A program made the position numbers and the translations under genes. Shown one piece after another: positions 25,085 through 33,946 of a stretch of 64,000 nucleotides of DNA. Origin of the DNA: Kribbella monticola (GTDB lineage: Bacteria > Actinomycetota > Actinomycetes > Propionibacteriales > Kribbellaceae); assembly GCF_003261635.1 (NCBI RefSeq), contig NZ_QFXK01000027.1, positions 547,955 to 611,954 on the forward strand, written 5' to 3'. Positions within the stretch are counted from its first letter, which is position 1. Each line of letters opens with the position of its first letter. The notes under the pieces were generated by a model that saw only the letters and a program-made list of their open reading frames with translations, was not told the DNA's origin and searched no databases.

Positions 25085-25165
25085 TTTGGGGGTTATCCCC
25101 TCAAAGTGTGGGTTGCTTGCGTGGATACCCCGCGCCAACCCTCACTCTGAGGGGATAACCCCCCA
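25085..25165. repeat. Long imperfect inverted repeat at convergent junction
   Basis: About 30-bp arms (25085-25115 and 25136-25165) contain GGGGGTTATCCCCTCA and its complement and differ at only a few positions, around a 20-base loop. It fills the gap between imuB and the leftward epoxide hydrolase gene. It would fold into a very stable hairpin on either strand: a bidirectional terminator, or a REP-like dispersed element. Confidence 0.8.
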
Positions 25166-25172
25166 CTGTGGA

Positions 25173-26405
25173 TCAGGAGCGGGAGTGGAAGGTGCGGCGG
25201 AGGTCGGTGACCCATTCGGTGGGGATCTCCCAGGGGATGAAGTGGCCGCCGTGGTCGTGGGCGGTGAGGTTCACGTGGTTGTACCAGGCGGCGCGGTCGC
25301 TCTCGAGGAAGTTCTGGACGCGCTGATCGGTCGTCACCCCGGGCGGGTTCTCGTACGCCACGAAGGTGATGCCGGTGGGCGCCTCGACGACGGGCCAGCG
25401 GTCGTGCGACGGGGTCCACGGGTAACGGTTGTTGTTGGCGTACGTGCGGATCGACGTACCGATCGCGTTGTTCACCCAGAAGATCGTCGCGTGGGTGAGC
25501 AGGTCGTCCTTGCTGAAAACGGTCTCGATGTCGCCACCGTTGTCACTCCAGCTCTTCCAGCGCTGCAGGATCCAGGCGAGCATGCCGGCAGGAGAATCGG
25601 ACAGCCCGTAGGCAAGCGTGCTGGAGTCCAGCACGTGCGCTGCGAGATGGACGGCGAATCGCCTGTCGAACTTCAGGACCCGTGCGTGCAGCTCCGGCGG
25701 AAGCCCTTCGGGGATCGGCCGTCCGCCACTGAAGTCCCAGGCCCGATCGCCGGTGAAGAAGTCGAGCTTCAGCCCCGAGCCGATGTGGATGCCGTACAAC
25801 TCGTCGGCGTACTTGTGCCCGAGCTGGCCGGTCACCAGCGCGCCGACGTCGCACCCGGCGGCGGCGTACCGGTCGTAGCCGAGGGTCTTGGTCATCAGCG
25901 TGTGCCAGAGGTCGGCGACCTTCCAGAAGTTCATGTCCGGGTTGTCCGGTAGCGGTGTGGAGAACCCGAACCCGGGGAACGACGGCACGATCACGTCGAA
26001 CGCGTCGGCCGGCTCACCGCCGTACGCGGCCGGGTCGGCCAGTGGGTCGATCACCTTCGCCCAGTGCCAGAACGTCCACGGCCAGCCATGGGTGAGGATC
26101 AACGGCGTCGGGTTCGGTCCGACGCCGGGCTTGCGCAGGAAGTGGATCGGTACGCCGTCGACGTCGACCCGGTAGTGCTTGTAGGCGTTGATGGCGGCCT
26201 CTGCCTTGCGCCAGTCGTACTCCGTGCGCCAGTACTCCACGAGCTCTTCCAACGTGGCGCGCTTGAGGCCGTAGTACGAGTCCTCGTTGCCCGCGTCGTC
26301 GGGCCAGCGGGTCAGCTCCAGTCGCTGCCTCAGGTCGGCGAGGACGGCATCGGGCACGTGGATCGGCGTCGGTTCCAGCGGGAACGGGCGGGTCTCATGA
26401 ATCAT
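25173..26405 (-). CDS. Epoxide hydrolase (alpha/beta hydrolase with EHN domain)
   Basis: 410 residues. The N-terminal EHN region (PFPLEPTPIHVPDAVLADLRQRLELTRWPDD) is followed by an alpha/beta hydrolase core: oxyanion HGWPWTFW, nucleophile Asp in AAGCDVGALV (family consensus GGDWG, here C-D-V), lid tyrosines in the cap, and His in HDHGGHFIPWE near the C-terminus. These enzymes open epoxides to diols through an alkyl-enzyme ester on the Asp. A MarR-family gene lies just upstream in the same direction. Confidence 0.9.
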   Translation of the reverse strand: MIHETRPFPLEPTPIHVPDAVLADLRQRLELTRWPDDAGNEDSYYGLKRATLEELVEYWRTEYDWRKAEAAINAYKHYRVDVDGVPIHFLRKPGVGPNPTPLILTHGWPWTFWHWAKVIDPLADPAAYGGEPADAFDVIVPSFPGFGFSTPLPDNPDMNFWKVADLWHTLMTKTLGYDRYAAAGCDVGALVTGQLGHKYADELYGIHIGSGLKLDFFTGDRAWDFSGGRPIPEGLPPELHARVLKFDRRFAVHLAAHVLDSSTLAYGLSDSPAGMLAWILQRWKSWSDNGGDIETVFSKDDLLTHATIFWVNNAIGTSIRTYANNNRYPWTPSHDRWPVVEAPTGITFVAYENPPGVTTDQRVQNFLESDRAAWYNHVNLTAHDHGGHFIPWEIPTEWVTDLRRTFHSRS

Positions 26406-26447
26406 CGTGATCTCCTCCAGCCGCTGCCGCGGCCTAGGTCGTCCGTA

Positions 26448-26918
26448 CTACGAAGTGGCGGGTCGCCCCTGTTCTCTGGGCGTCTCGTGATGGAGTTCGA
26501 CCAGGCGGGCCAGGGCCGGCAGGGCTGTCGCGATGGCGGTGCGCTCCGCCGGGGTGAGCCGCGCGGTGAGGTCGGTGAGGCGCGCGATCCGCTCGGCCTC
26601 GCGGCCGTCGACGATCGCGCTGCCTTTCGCGGTGACGTGCACCAGGATCGCGCGGCCGTCCGACGGGTCCGGCCGGCGCTCCACGAGGCCGTCCTGCTCG
26701 AGCTTGGTGATGATCTGGGTGATCGCCGGCTGGCTGACCTGCTCGCTGGCGGCCAGCTCGGTCAGGCGGCGCGGGCCGACGGTGGCGAGGGTGTGCAGCA
26801 CGGACAACGTCGTGAAACTCAGCCGCTGGCGCGACGGCAGCCGGATGTTCATCCGGGTGAAGGCGCCGATGACGGCGGTCAGTTCGGCGACGCTCAGGTC
26901 GCCGTGCTGGGTGGTCAT
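26448..26918 (-). CDS. MarR-family transcriptional regulator
   Basis: 156 residues. The winged helix is LTELAASEQVSQPAITQIITKLEQDGLVERRPDPSDGRAILVHVTAKG, with the conserved DGRA wing turn, between N- and C-terminal dimer helices. It is divergent from the SMP-30 gene and upstream of the epoxide hydrolase gene, so it could control both. The TAAGAGTCTTA dyad before its start is the best operator candidate. Confidence 0.92.
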   Translation of the reverse strand: MTTQHGDLSVAELTAVIGAFTRMNIRLPSRQRLSFTTLSVLHTLATVGPRRLTELAASEQVSQPAITQIITKLEQDGLVERRPDPSDGRAILVHVTAKGSAIVDGREAERIARLTDLTARLTPAERTAIATALPALARLVELHHETPREQGRPATS

Positions 26919-26931
26919 GCGGAGCAGTGTA

Positions 26932-26942
26932 TAAGAGTCTTA
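26932..26942. promoter_or_regulatory. MarR operator candidate
   Basis: TAAGA-G-TCTTA is a perfect 5-1-5 dyad within an AT-rich patch in the 121-bp divergent gap, 13 bp before the MarR start. A related half-site, GCTTAT, follows at about 26951. Confidence 0.5.
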
Positions 26943-27039
26943 CTTAAATCGCTTATGGATTTTCTTGGTGGCCTGTCGATCTGGCTGGCGGTGGTTCGTG
27001 TAGGGAGTAAAAGGAAGCTTCGACGAATGAGGTGACGTG

Positions 27040-27885
27040 ATGTCCGAACCGAAGGTTCTGCTGAGTGGCCTGGGGATTCCCGAGTCGCCGCGGTGGCACG
27101 ACGGGCGGTTGTGGTTCTGCAACTGGATCGACCAGCAGATCGTGGCTGTCGACGGCGACGGTACGCCGGAGTTCACCGACGTACCGGTCGAGCAGTTGAT
27201 GGGATGGTCCATCGACTGGCTGCCGGACGGCAGGCTGCTGACGACCGGGGACAAACTGCGGCGGTACGAGCCGGACGGATCGGTGGTCGTCCACGCCGAC
27301 CAGAAGGCGAACGAGATCGTCGTCGACCGCACCGGCCACGTGTATCTCAATGGCGCCGACTTCAACTTCTCCGGTGGCGAGGCGCCCAAGCCCGGCTACA
27401 TCAAACTGGTCACACCGGATGGACGCGTGCGCGAGGTCGCGGGCGGGATCGAGTTCCCCAACGGCATGGTGATCACTCCCGACGGCCGGACGCTCGTCAT
27501 CTCCGAGTCGTTCGCCGGCCGGCTCACCGCGTTCGACATCGAGCCGGACGGAGGACTGTCAGGGCGGCGGGTCTTCGCCGAAGGGCTCGGGCCCGACGGG
27601 ATCTGCCTGGATGCGGAAGGCGCGATCTGGGTCTCGACCGGCGGCTCCTCGGTTGTCCGCGTCGCCGAGGGCGGCGAAGTCCTGCAACGCGTCGAACTCC
27701 CCGAGAACCGAGCCCCGTTCGCATTGGCCCTCGGTGGCCCGTCCGGCCGAACCCTCTTCATCATGACTGCCGAGTGGCACCTGAACGACACCGTCGGTGA
27801 CAACCTAGGCCGCCTGACCAAAGGCCCCCGCACCGGCAAGGTCCTCGCCCTACCAGTCGCAATCCCAGCAGCCGACCACCCCTAA
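27040..27885 (+). CDS. SMP-30/gluconolactonase-family hydrolase
   Basis: 281 residues forming a six-bladed propeller. Metal ligands and repeats are seen at GIPESPRWHDGRLWFCNW (Glu), EIVVDRTGHVYLNGADFNF, GGIEFPNGMVITPDGRTLVISES (Asn) and EGLGPDGICLDAEGAIWVSTGG (Asp). Family members are metal-dependent lactonases acting on sugar or quinolone-type lactones. ATG at 27040 is preferred to the GTG one codon upstream. Divergent from the MarR gene. Confidence 0.88.
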   Translation: MSEPKVLLSGLGIPESPRWHDGRLWFCNWIDQQIVAVDGDGTPEFTDVPVEQLMGWSIDWLPDGRLLTTGDKLRRYEPDGSVVVHADQKANEIVVDRTGHVYLNGADFNFSGGEAPKPGYIKLVTPDGRVREVAGGIEFPNGMVITPDGRTLVISESFAGRLTAFDIEPDGGLSGRRVFAEGLGPDGICLDAEGAIWVSTGGSSVVRVAEGGEVLQRVELPENRAPFALALGGPSGRTLFIMTAEWHLNDTVGDNLGRLTKGPRTGKVLALPVAIPAADHP

Positions 27886-27916
27886 CGCCGAACGGTGACA
27901 ATCGGCTGGAGCTGAT

Positions 27917-27946
27917 TTGACTTGTTCGAACAGGTGTTCGAAGATC
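27917..27946 (+). promoter_or_regulatory. LexA-controlled promoter of dnaE2
   Basis: TTGACT (-35, 27917-27922), SOS box TCGAACAGGTGTTCGA (27926-27941) and GAAGAT (-10, 27940-27945). All 16 bases of the box are identical to the imuA' box, so the two transcripts should be induced together. A TTG in the -35 element mimics a start codon. Confidence 0.85.
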
Positions 27947-27979
27947 GGGATGTTGGGAGCGACGCTTCGGAGGTGGCTG

Positions 27980-30900
27980 ATGGGATGGGACAACCCAGCG
28001 ATCCCGTGGTCCGAGCTGGAGCGGAAGCTGTCCGGTCGGTCGCGCCCGCCCGCGCCCGCGGACGAGTTGTTCGAGGCCGACGGCGGTGACGGCCCGGCCT
28101 GGTCGCGGCACCGCCCGCCGTACGATCCGGACCCGGTCGACAAACCACGCCGGCCCGACGGACCGGTGGTGCCGTATGCCGAGCTGCACTGCCATTCCTA
28201 CTACAGCTTCCTGGACGGCGCCTCCTCGCCGGAGCACCTGGTGGAGGAGTCGGTCCGGCTCGGGCTGCACGCGCTCGCGCTGACCGATCACGACGGCTTC
28301 TACGGCGTGGTCCGGATGGCCGAGGCCGCGGAGGAGTACGACGATCTCAAGACGGTATTCGGCGCCGAGCTGTCACTGGAGCTGACCAAACCGCAGAACG
28401 GGATGGCCGACCCCGAAGGCAGTCATCTGCTGGTGCTGGCCGAACAACAACAGGGGTATCACCGCCTCGCCGGCGCGATCACCGAGGCCCAGTTGCGCGG
28501 CCAGGAGAAGGGCCGCCCGGTCTACGACCTGGAGGAGCTCGCCGCCATCGGCGAGGACAGTTGGCTGATCCTGACCGGCTGCCGCAAAGGGCTGGTCCGC
28601 CGGGCGCTGGAGCTCGGCGGTCAGGCGGAAGGACCGGCGGCCGCCGCGCGCGAGCTGGATCGGCTGACCGCGTTGTTCGGCAAGGACCGGGTCGTGGTGG
28701 AGCTGATCGATCACGGCCTGCCGCTGGACACCACGCGCAACGCAGTACTGGCTCGCCTGGCCGAGGCCAAGGGGTTACCGGTCGTTGCCACCAACAACGT
28801 TCACTACGCACAACCCCGGCGGCACCGGCTCGCCGCCGCGATCGCCGCAGTACGGGCCCGTCGCAGCCTCGACGCGATGGACGGCTGGCTGCCACCCGCT
28901 GGCACTGCGCACCTGCGGTCGGGGGAGGAGATGCTCGCGCGCTTCCGCCGGTACGACGGCGCCGTCGCGCGCTCGGTGGAGCTCGCGGACCAGTTGGCCT
29001 TCAGTCTCCGGGCCGCCAAGCCGAGCCTGCCGCACCAGGAGGTGCCACCGGGGTACGACGCGATGGAGTGGCTGAAGAAGCTCTGCCGCGACGGGGTGCG
29101 GAAGCGCTATGCGGACAAGCCGGCGGAGTTGATGGCGAAGGCCCAGGCCCGGGTCGAGCGGGAGCTGGAGGTGATCGAGGACCTCAAGTTCCCGGGCTAC
29201 TTCCTGATCGTGCGCGACATCGTCATGTTCGCCAAACGCAAGGGGATCCTCTACCAGGGCCGCGGCTCGGCGGCGAACTCGGTGGTCTGCTACGCGCTCG
29301 AGATCACCGCGATCGATCCGGTCTTCTACAACCTGCCGTTCGAGCGGTTCCTGTCCTCGGCCCGCGACGAGGAGCCCGACATCGACGTCGATTTCGACTC
29401 CGACCGGCGCGAGGAGGTGATCCAGTACGTCTACGGCAAGTACGGCCGGCGCAACGCGGCCCAGGTCGCGAACGTGATCACCTACCGCCCGAAGCTCGCC
29501 GTGCGGGACATGGCCAAAGCGCTCGGATTCAGTACTGGGCAGCAGGATGCCTGGTCGAAGCAGGTGGATGCCTGGGGAGCTGTCCGCAGCAGCGTCGACC
29601 ACGACATCCCCCCGGCCGTGGTCGGACTGGCCGAAGACCTGCTGAAGTTCCCGCGGCACCTCGGCATCCACTCCGGCGGCATGGTGCTCACCGACATCCC
29701 GGTCGGTCACGTGGTGCCCGTCGAGCACGCCCGGATGGAGAACCGGACGGTGCTGCAGTGGGACAAGGACGACTGCGCCTGGATGGGGCTGGTGAAGTTC
29801 GACCTGCTCGGGCTGGGAATGCTGGCCGCGCTGCAGTACGCGATGGATCTGGTCCGGGAGTTCCTCGGCGAGGACTGGAACCTGGACTCGATCCCCAAGG
29901 AGGAACGCGGGGTCTACGACCAGCTCTGCAAGGCGGACTCGGTCGGGGTGTTCCAGGTGGAGAGCCGGGCCCAGATGAGCACGCTGCCCCGGTTGCGGCC
30001 GCGCAGCTTCTACGACCTGGCGATCGAGGTGGCGCTGATCCGGCCCGGGCCGATCCAGGGCGGCGCGGTGCACCCGTTCATCCGCCGCAAGCTGAGAGAA
30101 GAGCCGATCACCTACTTGCATTCCAAGCTGGAGCCGGTGCTGGAGCGCACGCTCGGGGTACCGCTGTTCCAGGAGCAGTTGATGCAGATCGCGATGACGG
30201 TCGGCGGCTGCACCGGCGAGGACGCGGACCTGCTGCGCCGTGCAATGGGGTCCAAGCGCGGCGTGGAGAAGATCTCGTCCCTGCGGACCAAGCTGTACGA
30301 CGGGATGGCGGCGAACGGGATCACCGGCGAGACGGCCGACCAGATCTACGAGAAGATCGAGGCCTTCGCCAACTTCGGCTTCGCCGAGTCGCACTCGATC
30401 AGCTTCGCCCTGCTCGTCTACGCCAGCACCTGGCTGCGCCTGCACTATCCGGCCGCCTTCCTGGCAGCCCTCCTCCGAGCCCAACCCATGGGCTTCTACT
30501 CCCCCCAATCCCTGGTAGCCGACGCCCGCCGCCACGGCGTCACCGTCCACCGCCCCGACCTCCACCTCTCCCAACCCCACGCCACCCTCGAACCGCTCAC
30601 CCCCACAACAAACCCTGCACCCACCACCCTCTCCGCGCCGGAGTCCGCCTCCACCACCTCCGCGCCGGACCCCGCTCCCGCCTCCACTTCGGACCTCGCC
30701 GTCGCACAACCTCCCACCTCCGCGCTGGAGTCCACCCCCGCCTCCGCGCTGGAGTCTGGGTCTGCCTCTGCAGGGGAAACCGCATCCGGGTTTGTTGTTG
30801 CTACCGGCAATGATTCTTGTATGGAGAAGGTGCAGCCGGAGGTGGGGGAGTTCGATCCGAAGGAGAAGTTCGACTCCGATCTGCATCGGCGGGACGGGAA

Positions 30901-31603
30901 GCTTGCGGTGCGGCTCGGGTTGGCGGGGGTGAAGTCGATCGGGGAGACAGTGGCGACCGGCATCGTCGAGGAGCGGGAGAAGAACGGGCCGTACGCCGAC
31001 ATGGCGGATCTCGTCCGACGGACGGGGCTGACCGCAGTACAGGTGGAAGCGCTGGCGACGGCGGGGGCGTTCGACTCGTTCGGGTTGTCCCGGCGGCAGG
31101 CGCTCTGGAATGCGGGGCGTGCGGCCGAGGAGCGACCCGGGCATCTGTCGGGAGTGAGCAGTTCGGGTCCGCCGCCGATGCTGCCGGGGATGACCGAGAT
31201 GGAGACGACGATGGCCGATCTCTGGGCCACCGGGATCTCACCCGACGACCACCCGATCCGGCATGTGCGGCCGGGTCTCGACGAGCGCGGCATCCTGCGC
31301 GCGAACCAGTTGTCCACCGCCGAGGACGGCACCCGGGTGTACGTCGGGGGAGTCGTGACGCACCGCCAGCGCCCGGCGACCGCGGCCGGCGTCACCTTCC
31401 TCAACCTGGAGGACGAGACCGGCATGATCAACGTCGTCTGCTCGAACGGCGTCTGGAACCGCTACCGCCGAGTCGCCCGCGAATCCAGCGCGATGATCAT
31501 CCGCGGCCGCCTCGAACGCTCCCAAGGCGTCACCAACCTCGTAGCCGACAAACTCGAACGCCTCCCCCTAGCCGCCAAAACCACCTCCCGCGACTTCCGC
31601 TGA
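27980..31603 (+). CDS. dnaE2: Error-prone DNA polymerase DnaE2
   Basis: 1207 residues from the ATG at 27980 (MGWDNPAIPWSELERKLSG), which has GGAGG six bases upstream and aligns with the MGW start of mycobacterial DnaE2. The PHP domain reads AELHCHSYYSFLDGASSPEHLVEE and LTDHDGFYG. The catalytic aspartates are in PDIDVDFDSDRREEV. Thumb/fingers and the C-terminal OB fold (TRVYVGGVVTHRQRPATAAGVTFLNLEDETGMINVVC) are intact. It makes the mutagenic bypass synthesis with ImuA' and ImuB. Residues about 872-955 are an unusual Pro/Ser/Thr/Ala-rich insertion. Confidence 0.95.
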   Translation: MGWDNPAIPWSELERKLSGRSRPPAPADELFEADGGDGPAWSRHRPPYDPDPVDKPRRPDGPVVPYAELHCHSYYSFLDGASSPEHLVEESVRLGLHALALTDHDGFYGVVRMAEAAEEYDDLKTVFGAELSLELTKPQNGMADPEGSHLLVLAEQQQGYHRLAGAITEAQLRGQEKGRPVYDLEELAAIGEDSWLILTGCRKGLVRRALELGGQAEGPAAAARELDRLTALFGKDRVVVELIDHGLPLDTTRNAVLARLAEAKGLPVVATNNVHYAQPRRHRLAAAIAAVRARRSLDAMDGWLPPAGTAHLRSGEEMLARFRRYDGAVARSVELADQLAFSLRAAKPSLPHQEVPPGYDAMEWLKKLCRDGVRKRYADKPAELMAKAQARVERELEVIEDLKFPGYFLIVRDIVMFAKRKGILYQGRGSAANSVVCYALEITAIDPVFYNLPFERFLSSARDEEPDIDVDFDSDRREEVIQYVYGKYGRRNAAQVANVITYRPKLAVRDMAKALGFSTGQQDAWSKQVDAWGAVRSSVDHDIPPAVVGLAEDLLKFPRHLGIHSGGMVLTDIPVGHVVPVEHARMENRTVLQWDKDDCAWMGLVKFDLLGLGMLAALQYAMDLVREFLGEDWNLDSIPKEERGVYDQLCKADSVGVFQVESRAQMSTLPRLRPRSFYDLAIEVALIRPGPIQGGAVHPFIRRKLREEPITYLHSKLEPVLERTLGVPLFQEQLMQIAMTVGGCTGEDADLLRRAMGSKRGVEKISSLRTKLYDGMAANGITGETADQIYEKIEAFANFGFAESHSISFALLVYASTWLRLHYPAAFLAALLRAQPMGFYSPQSLVADARRHGVTVHRPDLHLSQPHATLEPLTPTTNPAPTTLSAPESASTTSAPDPAPASTSDLAVAQPPTSALESTPASALESGSASAGETASGFVVATGNDSCMEKVQPEVGEFDPKEKFDSDLHRRDGKLAVRLGLAGVKSIGETVATGIVEEREKNGPYADMADLVRRTGLTAVQVEALATAGAFDSFGLSRRQALWNAGRAAEERPGHLSGVSSSGPPPMLPGMTEMETTMADLWATGISPDDHPIRHVRPGLDERGILRANQLSTAEDGTRVYVGGVVTHRQRPATAAGVTFLNLEDETGMINVVCSNGVWNRYRRVARESSAMIIRGRLERSQGVTNLVADKLERLPLAAKTTSRDFR

Positions 31604-31777
31604 AGCTCCCACTCCACCCCTCACTAGCCCCACCAACGACCACTCCCAGGCACCCGCGCGACGGGCGGCAATGCAATGAGCAACCGGCGGAACCGGCGCA
31701 ACCCACGGACCACGTGGCCAGGCGATCCAGTAACTACCGCACCTTCGCGCCTGTGACCGGTTGCGAGGTGGAAGGTT

Positions 31778-32920
31778 TCAGGGGAGGTCGTCGTACTTCG
31801 GGTCCAGGAATCTGTTGACGACCTGCTCGGCGGCCAGGCCGATCTCGATCAGTTCTTCGGTGTATTGATGCCAGCGCGAGATTTGGCTCCTCAGCCAGGC
31901 CCAGCGCACCTCCACCACCTTCTCGGAGTACTCACGCCGAATGACGATGAGTTTCTTCGCGAGGCGGCGCGCGCTGTGACCTGGATAGCTCACGGTGATG
32001 CGATCACTGTCGTACAAGGCCGCTTCGAGCTTCAGCGCACTGTCCAGTACCCGCTTACCCAGATGTGAAGGCACCGGAATGCCGATCGCCTCATCGGTCT
32101 CAGCGGCTCGACGCCTGCCTCTGATGTCGATCTCAAAGGCGAGAGTCACCAGCGCGAAAGCCGGGATCAGGAGCAGCAGCGCGATGAGGTGCAGGAAGTG
32201 GTGCTTCGCCAAGCTGTTCAGGACAAAGGTGAGGCAGCCGAGGATTCCCGCGAATCCCAGCAGCCTGATCGAGCGCCAGATGATCGTGGTACGGAACGTC
32301 ATCCTGCCTGCGGCGTACTGCTCGACGAAGTCGTCCGGTCCTTCCTCGAACTGGTCGAGAGTTGTCGAAGAAGTGTCGTCGAAGAACGACGGATACAGCC
32401 GCGCGGAGGGAGGTTGCGGCGCCACGCTTCTGCCGGGCAGAACTCGAGCGGGTTTCGGCTCTGGTTCTGCCTCCGAGGGGGACTGATCCACTGGTGGTTC
32501 GGAGCCGGTCTGTTCACGCACGATTGTGTCGTCCAGCCGATTCGCATCTTTGATGTACAAGACAAGCCCGACCAGCCCAGCACCACACTGAACCCAGTAC
32601 CACGTGGTGCGTTCGCCGTAGGGGATGAAGAACGGAAACGCTGCCGTCGCACCCGGCAGCCGGAGAACACTGCGCCTGACCTCTCGTGTCCACCGGACGA
32701 TGTCGAGTCTCAGCAGGACGGCAACGGCCAGTCGCGCCGCGATCGGAAGAACGAGCAGACCGACCGTCGGATGGGTCAGGCGGGATCGCAGCGAATAGGC
32801 CGGGACCGGACCGAAGCAGAAGAAGAACACAAATCCGGCGACGAGCAGCAGATTTGCTGACGAGCGCACCACCATCATTCGCCCGTCCAGAGGCGTTGTC
32901 ACCGGGCGGAAAAGAGGCAT
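31778..32920 (-). CDS. Unknown membrane protein with cytoplasmic C-terminal domain
   Basis: 380 residues; I do not recognise a family. Two transmembrane segments lie near residues 20-75 (SANLLLVAGFVFFFCFG and VGLLVLPIAARLAVAVLLRL), one near residue 110-125, and two near 230-275 (LLGFAGILGCLTFVLNSL and HLIALLLLIPAFALVTLAF). An acidic, proline-rich loop (about 145-190) separates them. The last 100 residues are soluble and basic (RRLAKKLIVIRREYSEKVVEVRWAWLRSQISRW). Start ATG 32920 has GGAG at a 6-base spacing. Divergent from another small membrane protein gene, suggesting a functional pair. Confidence 0.7.
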   Translation of the reverse strand: MPLFRPVTTPLDGRMMVVRSSANLLLVAGFVFFFCFGPVPAYSLRSRLTHPTVGLLVLPIAARLAVAVLLRLDIVRWTREVRRSVLRLPGATAAFPFFIPYGERTTWYWVQCGAGLVGLVLYIKDANRLDDTIVREQTGSEPPVDQSPSEAEPEPKPARVLPGRSVAPQPPSARLYPSFFDDTSSTTLDQFEEGPDDFVEQYAAGRMTFRTTIIWRSIRLLGFAGILGCLTFVLNSLAKHHFLHLIALLLLIPAFALVTLAFEIDIRGRRRAAETDEAIGIPVPSHLGKRVLDSALKLEAALYDSDRITVSYPGHSARRLAKKLIVIRREYSEKVVEVRWAWLRSQISRWHQYTEELIEIGLAAEQVVNRFLDPKYDDLP

Positions 32921-33003
32921 CGTCATCTCCAGCGGGGCGGCAGGAAGGTTGACGGTAGCATCAGGGCGGCTCAGCCTGACGGACCCGTTTCTTGGAGGAC
33001 GAG

Positions 33004-33486
33004 TTGGACGCGCTCTGGGAAGCGATACGACAGTGGAGTTCGGGTCATCAGGTGAATTCGGACTTGATTCTCTGGGGCCTGCCACTGATCTGGTGGGGCC
33101 GGATCGGCAAACTCCTCAGCTTCCTGGCCGGCGGAACGATCATCCTCGACATCATCGGGCCGGAACGCATCTCCGATTGGTCCCGAACCCGGCTCCGGGT
33201 CGCACCCAAGACTGCCGCCAAGGTGCGAACGGCCTTCACCGTACTGATCGGCTTGATCGTGGCGCGTACCTTTCCGGCCGGAACCACGTGGCTCAACTAT
33301 TCCCTCGGCCTGATCGTCGCTATTGCAGCCAGTTACTTGCTGGCCCCGCTCGGAGCCGTCCTGGCCACGGCGACCGGACGAGGCGTCCTTTGGGTTTTCC
33401 GCGCGGGCGCGGTCATCCAAGTCGTGCGGATCGTCGCGGTCATCTTGCTGGTTGTGGGGTTTCTCCTCGACATGCTGGCGTCATAA
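33004..33486 (+). CDS. Small membrane protein of unknown function
   Basis: 160 residues with four likely transmembrane helices: LILWGLPLIWWGRIGKLLSFLAGG, the segment around FTVLIGLIVARTF, LGLIVAIAASYLLAPLGAVLA and IVAVILLVVGFLLDML. I chose the TTG at 33004 because GGAGG lies five bases upstream; a TTG at 32992 is possible. The ERISDWSRTRLRVAPKTAAK loop is basic. The gap to the divergent membrane gene is only 83 bp. Confidence 0.65.
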   Translation: MDALWEAIRQWSSGHQVNSDLILWGLPLIWWGRIGKLLSFLAGGTIILDIIGPERISDWSRTRLRVAPKTAAKVRTAFTVLIGLIVARTFPAGTTWLNYSLGLIVAIAASYLLAPLGAVLATATGRGVLWVFRAGAVIQVVRIVAVILLVVGFLLDMLAS

Positions 33487-33566
33487 GTCCGCCCGCACAC
33501 CTCGCGCGACTACCGCTGAAACGAGCCCGCTCAGCAGTGCGGCGCTTGGGTGTTTAAGCTTGGCGG

Positions 33567-33923
33567 GTGGCTTTGGAATGGGAACAGGTAATCGTTCACT
33601 CGGTTGACCCGGGTGCTCTTGGGCAGTGGTGGGCTGAGGCTCTTGGGTGGGTGGTGGTCTACTCGTCCGAGGACGAGTTCGAGATTCGTCCGGCGCCGGA
33701 CCGGATGCCGGGAATCGACTTCGTACGGATCGACGAGGTCAAGCAGGGCAAGAGCCGGTTGCACCTCGACTTCCGGCCCGAGGATCAGGACGCCGAGGTT
33801 GCCCGGCTGATCGCTCACGGCGCCAAGCGCGTCGACATCGGCCAGGGCGAACAGGCGTCATGGGTGGTCCTCGCCGATCCCGAAGGCAACGAGTTCTGCA
33901 TCCTCGGCCGGCAAAGCCAGTAA
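33567..33923 (+). CDS. Glyoxalase/VOC-family protein
   Basis: 118 residues, one VOC module pair: HSVDPGALGQWWAEALGWVVVYSSEDEFEI, RLHLDFRPEDQDAEVARLIAHGAKRVDIGQGEQASWVVLADPEGNEFCIL. The terminal DPEGNEFCI is the hallmark of the glyoxalase-like 4 (bleomycin-resistance-like) group. Metal ligands are only partly conserved, so it may be a binding protein. GTG start. Confidence 0.88.
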   Translation: MALEWEQVIVHSVDPGALGQWWAEALGWVVVYSSEDEFEIRPAPDRMPGIDFVRIDEVKQGKSRLHLDFRPEDQDAEVARLIAHGAKRVDIGQGEQASWVVLADPEGNEFCILGRQSQ

Positions 33924-33946
33924 GACGTTCCTGCCCTATCGGTCGT

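Noticed and set aside
27917..27919. TTG start codon for dnaE2
   Set aside because: Same situation: it belongs to the -35 element of the SOS promoter, and the ATG at 27980 has a ribosome-binding site and the conserved MGW start.
28775..31144. Open frame of about 790 codons on the minus strand inside dnaE2
   Set aside because: Shadow of dnaE2; composition is low-complexity and no motif is present.
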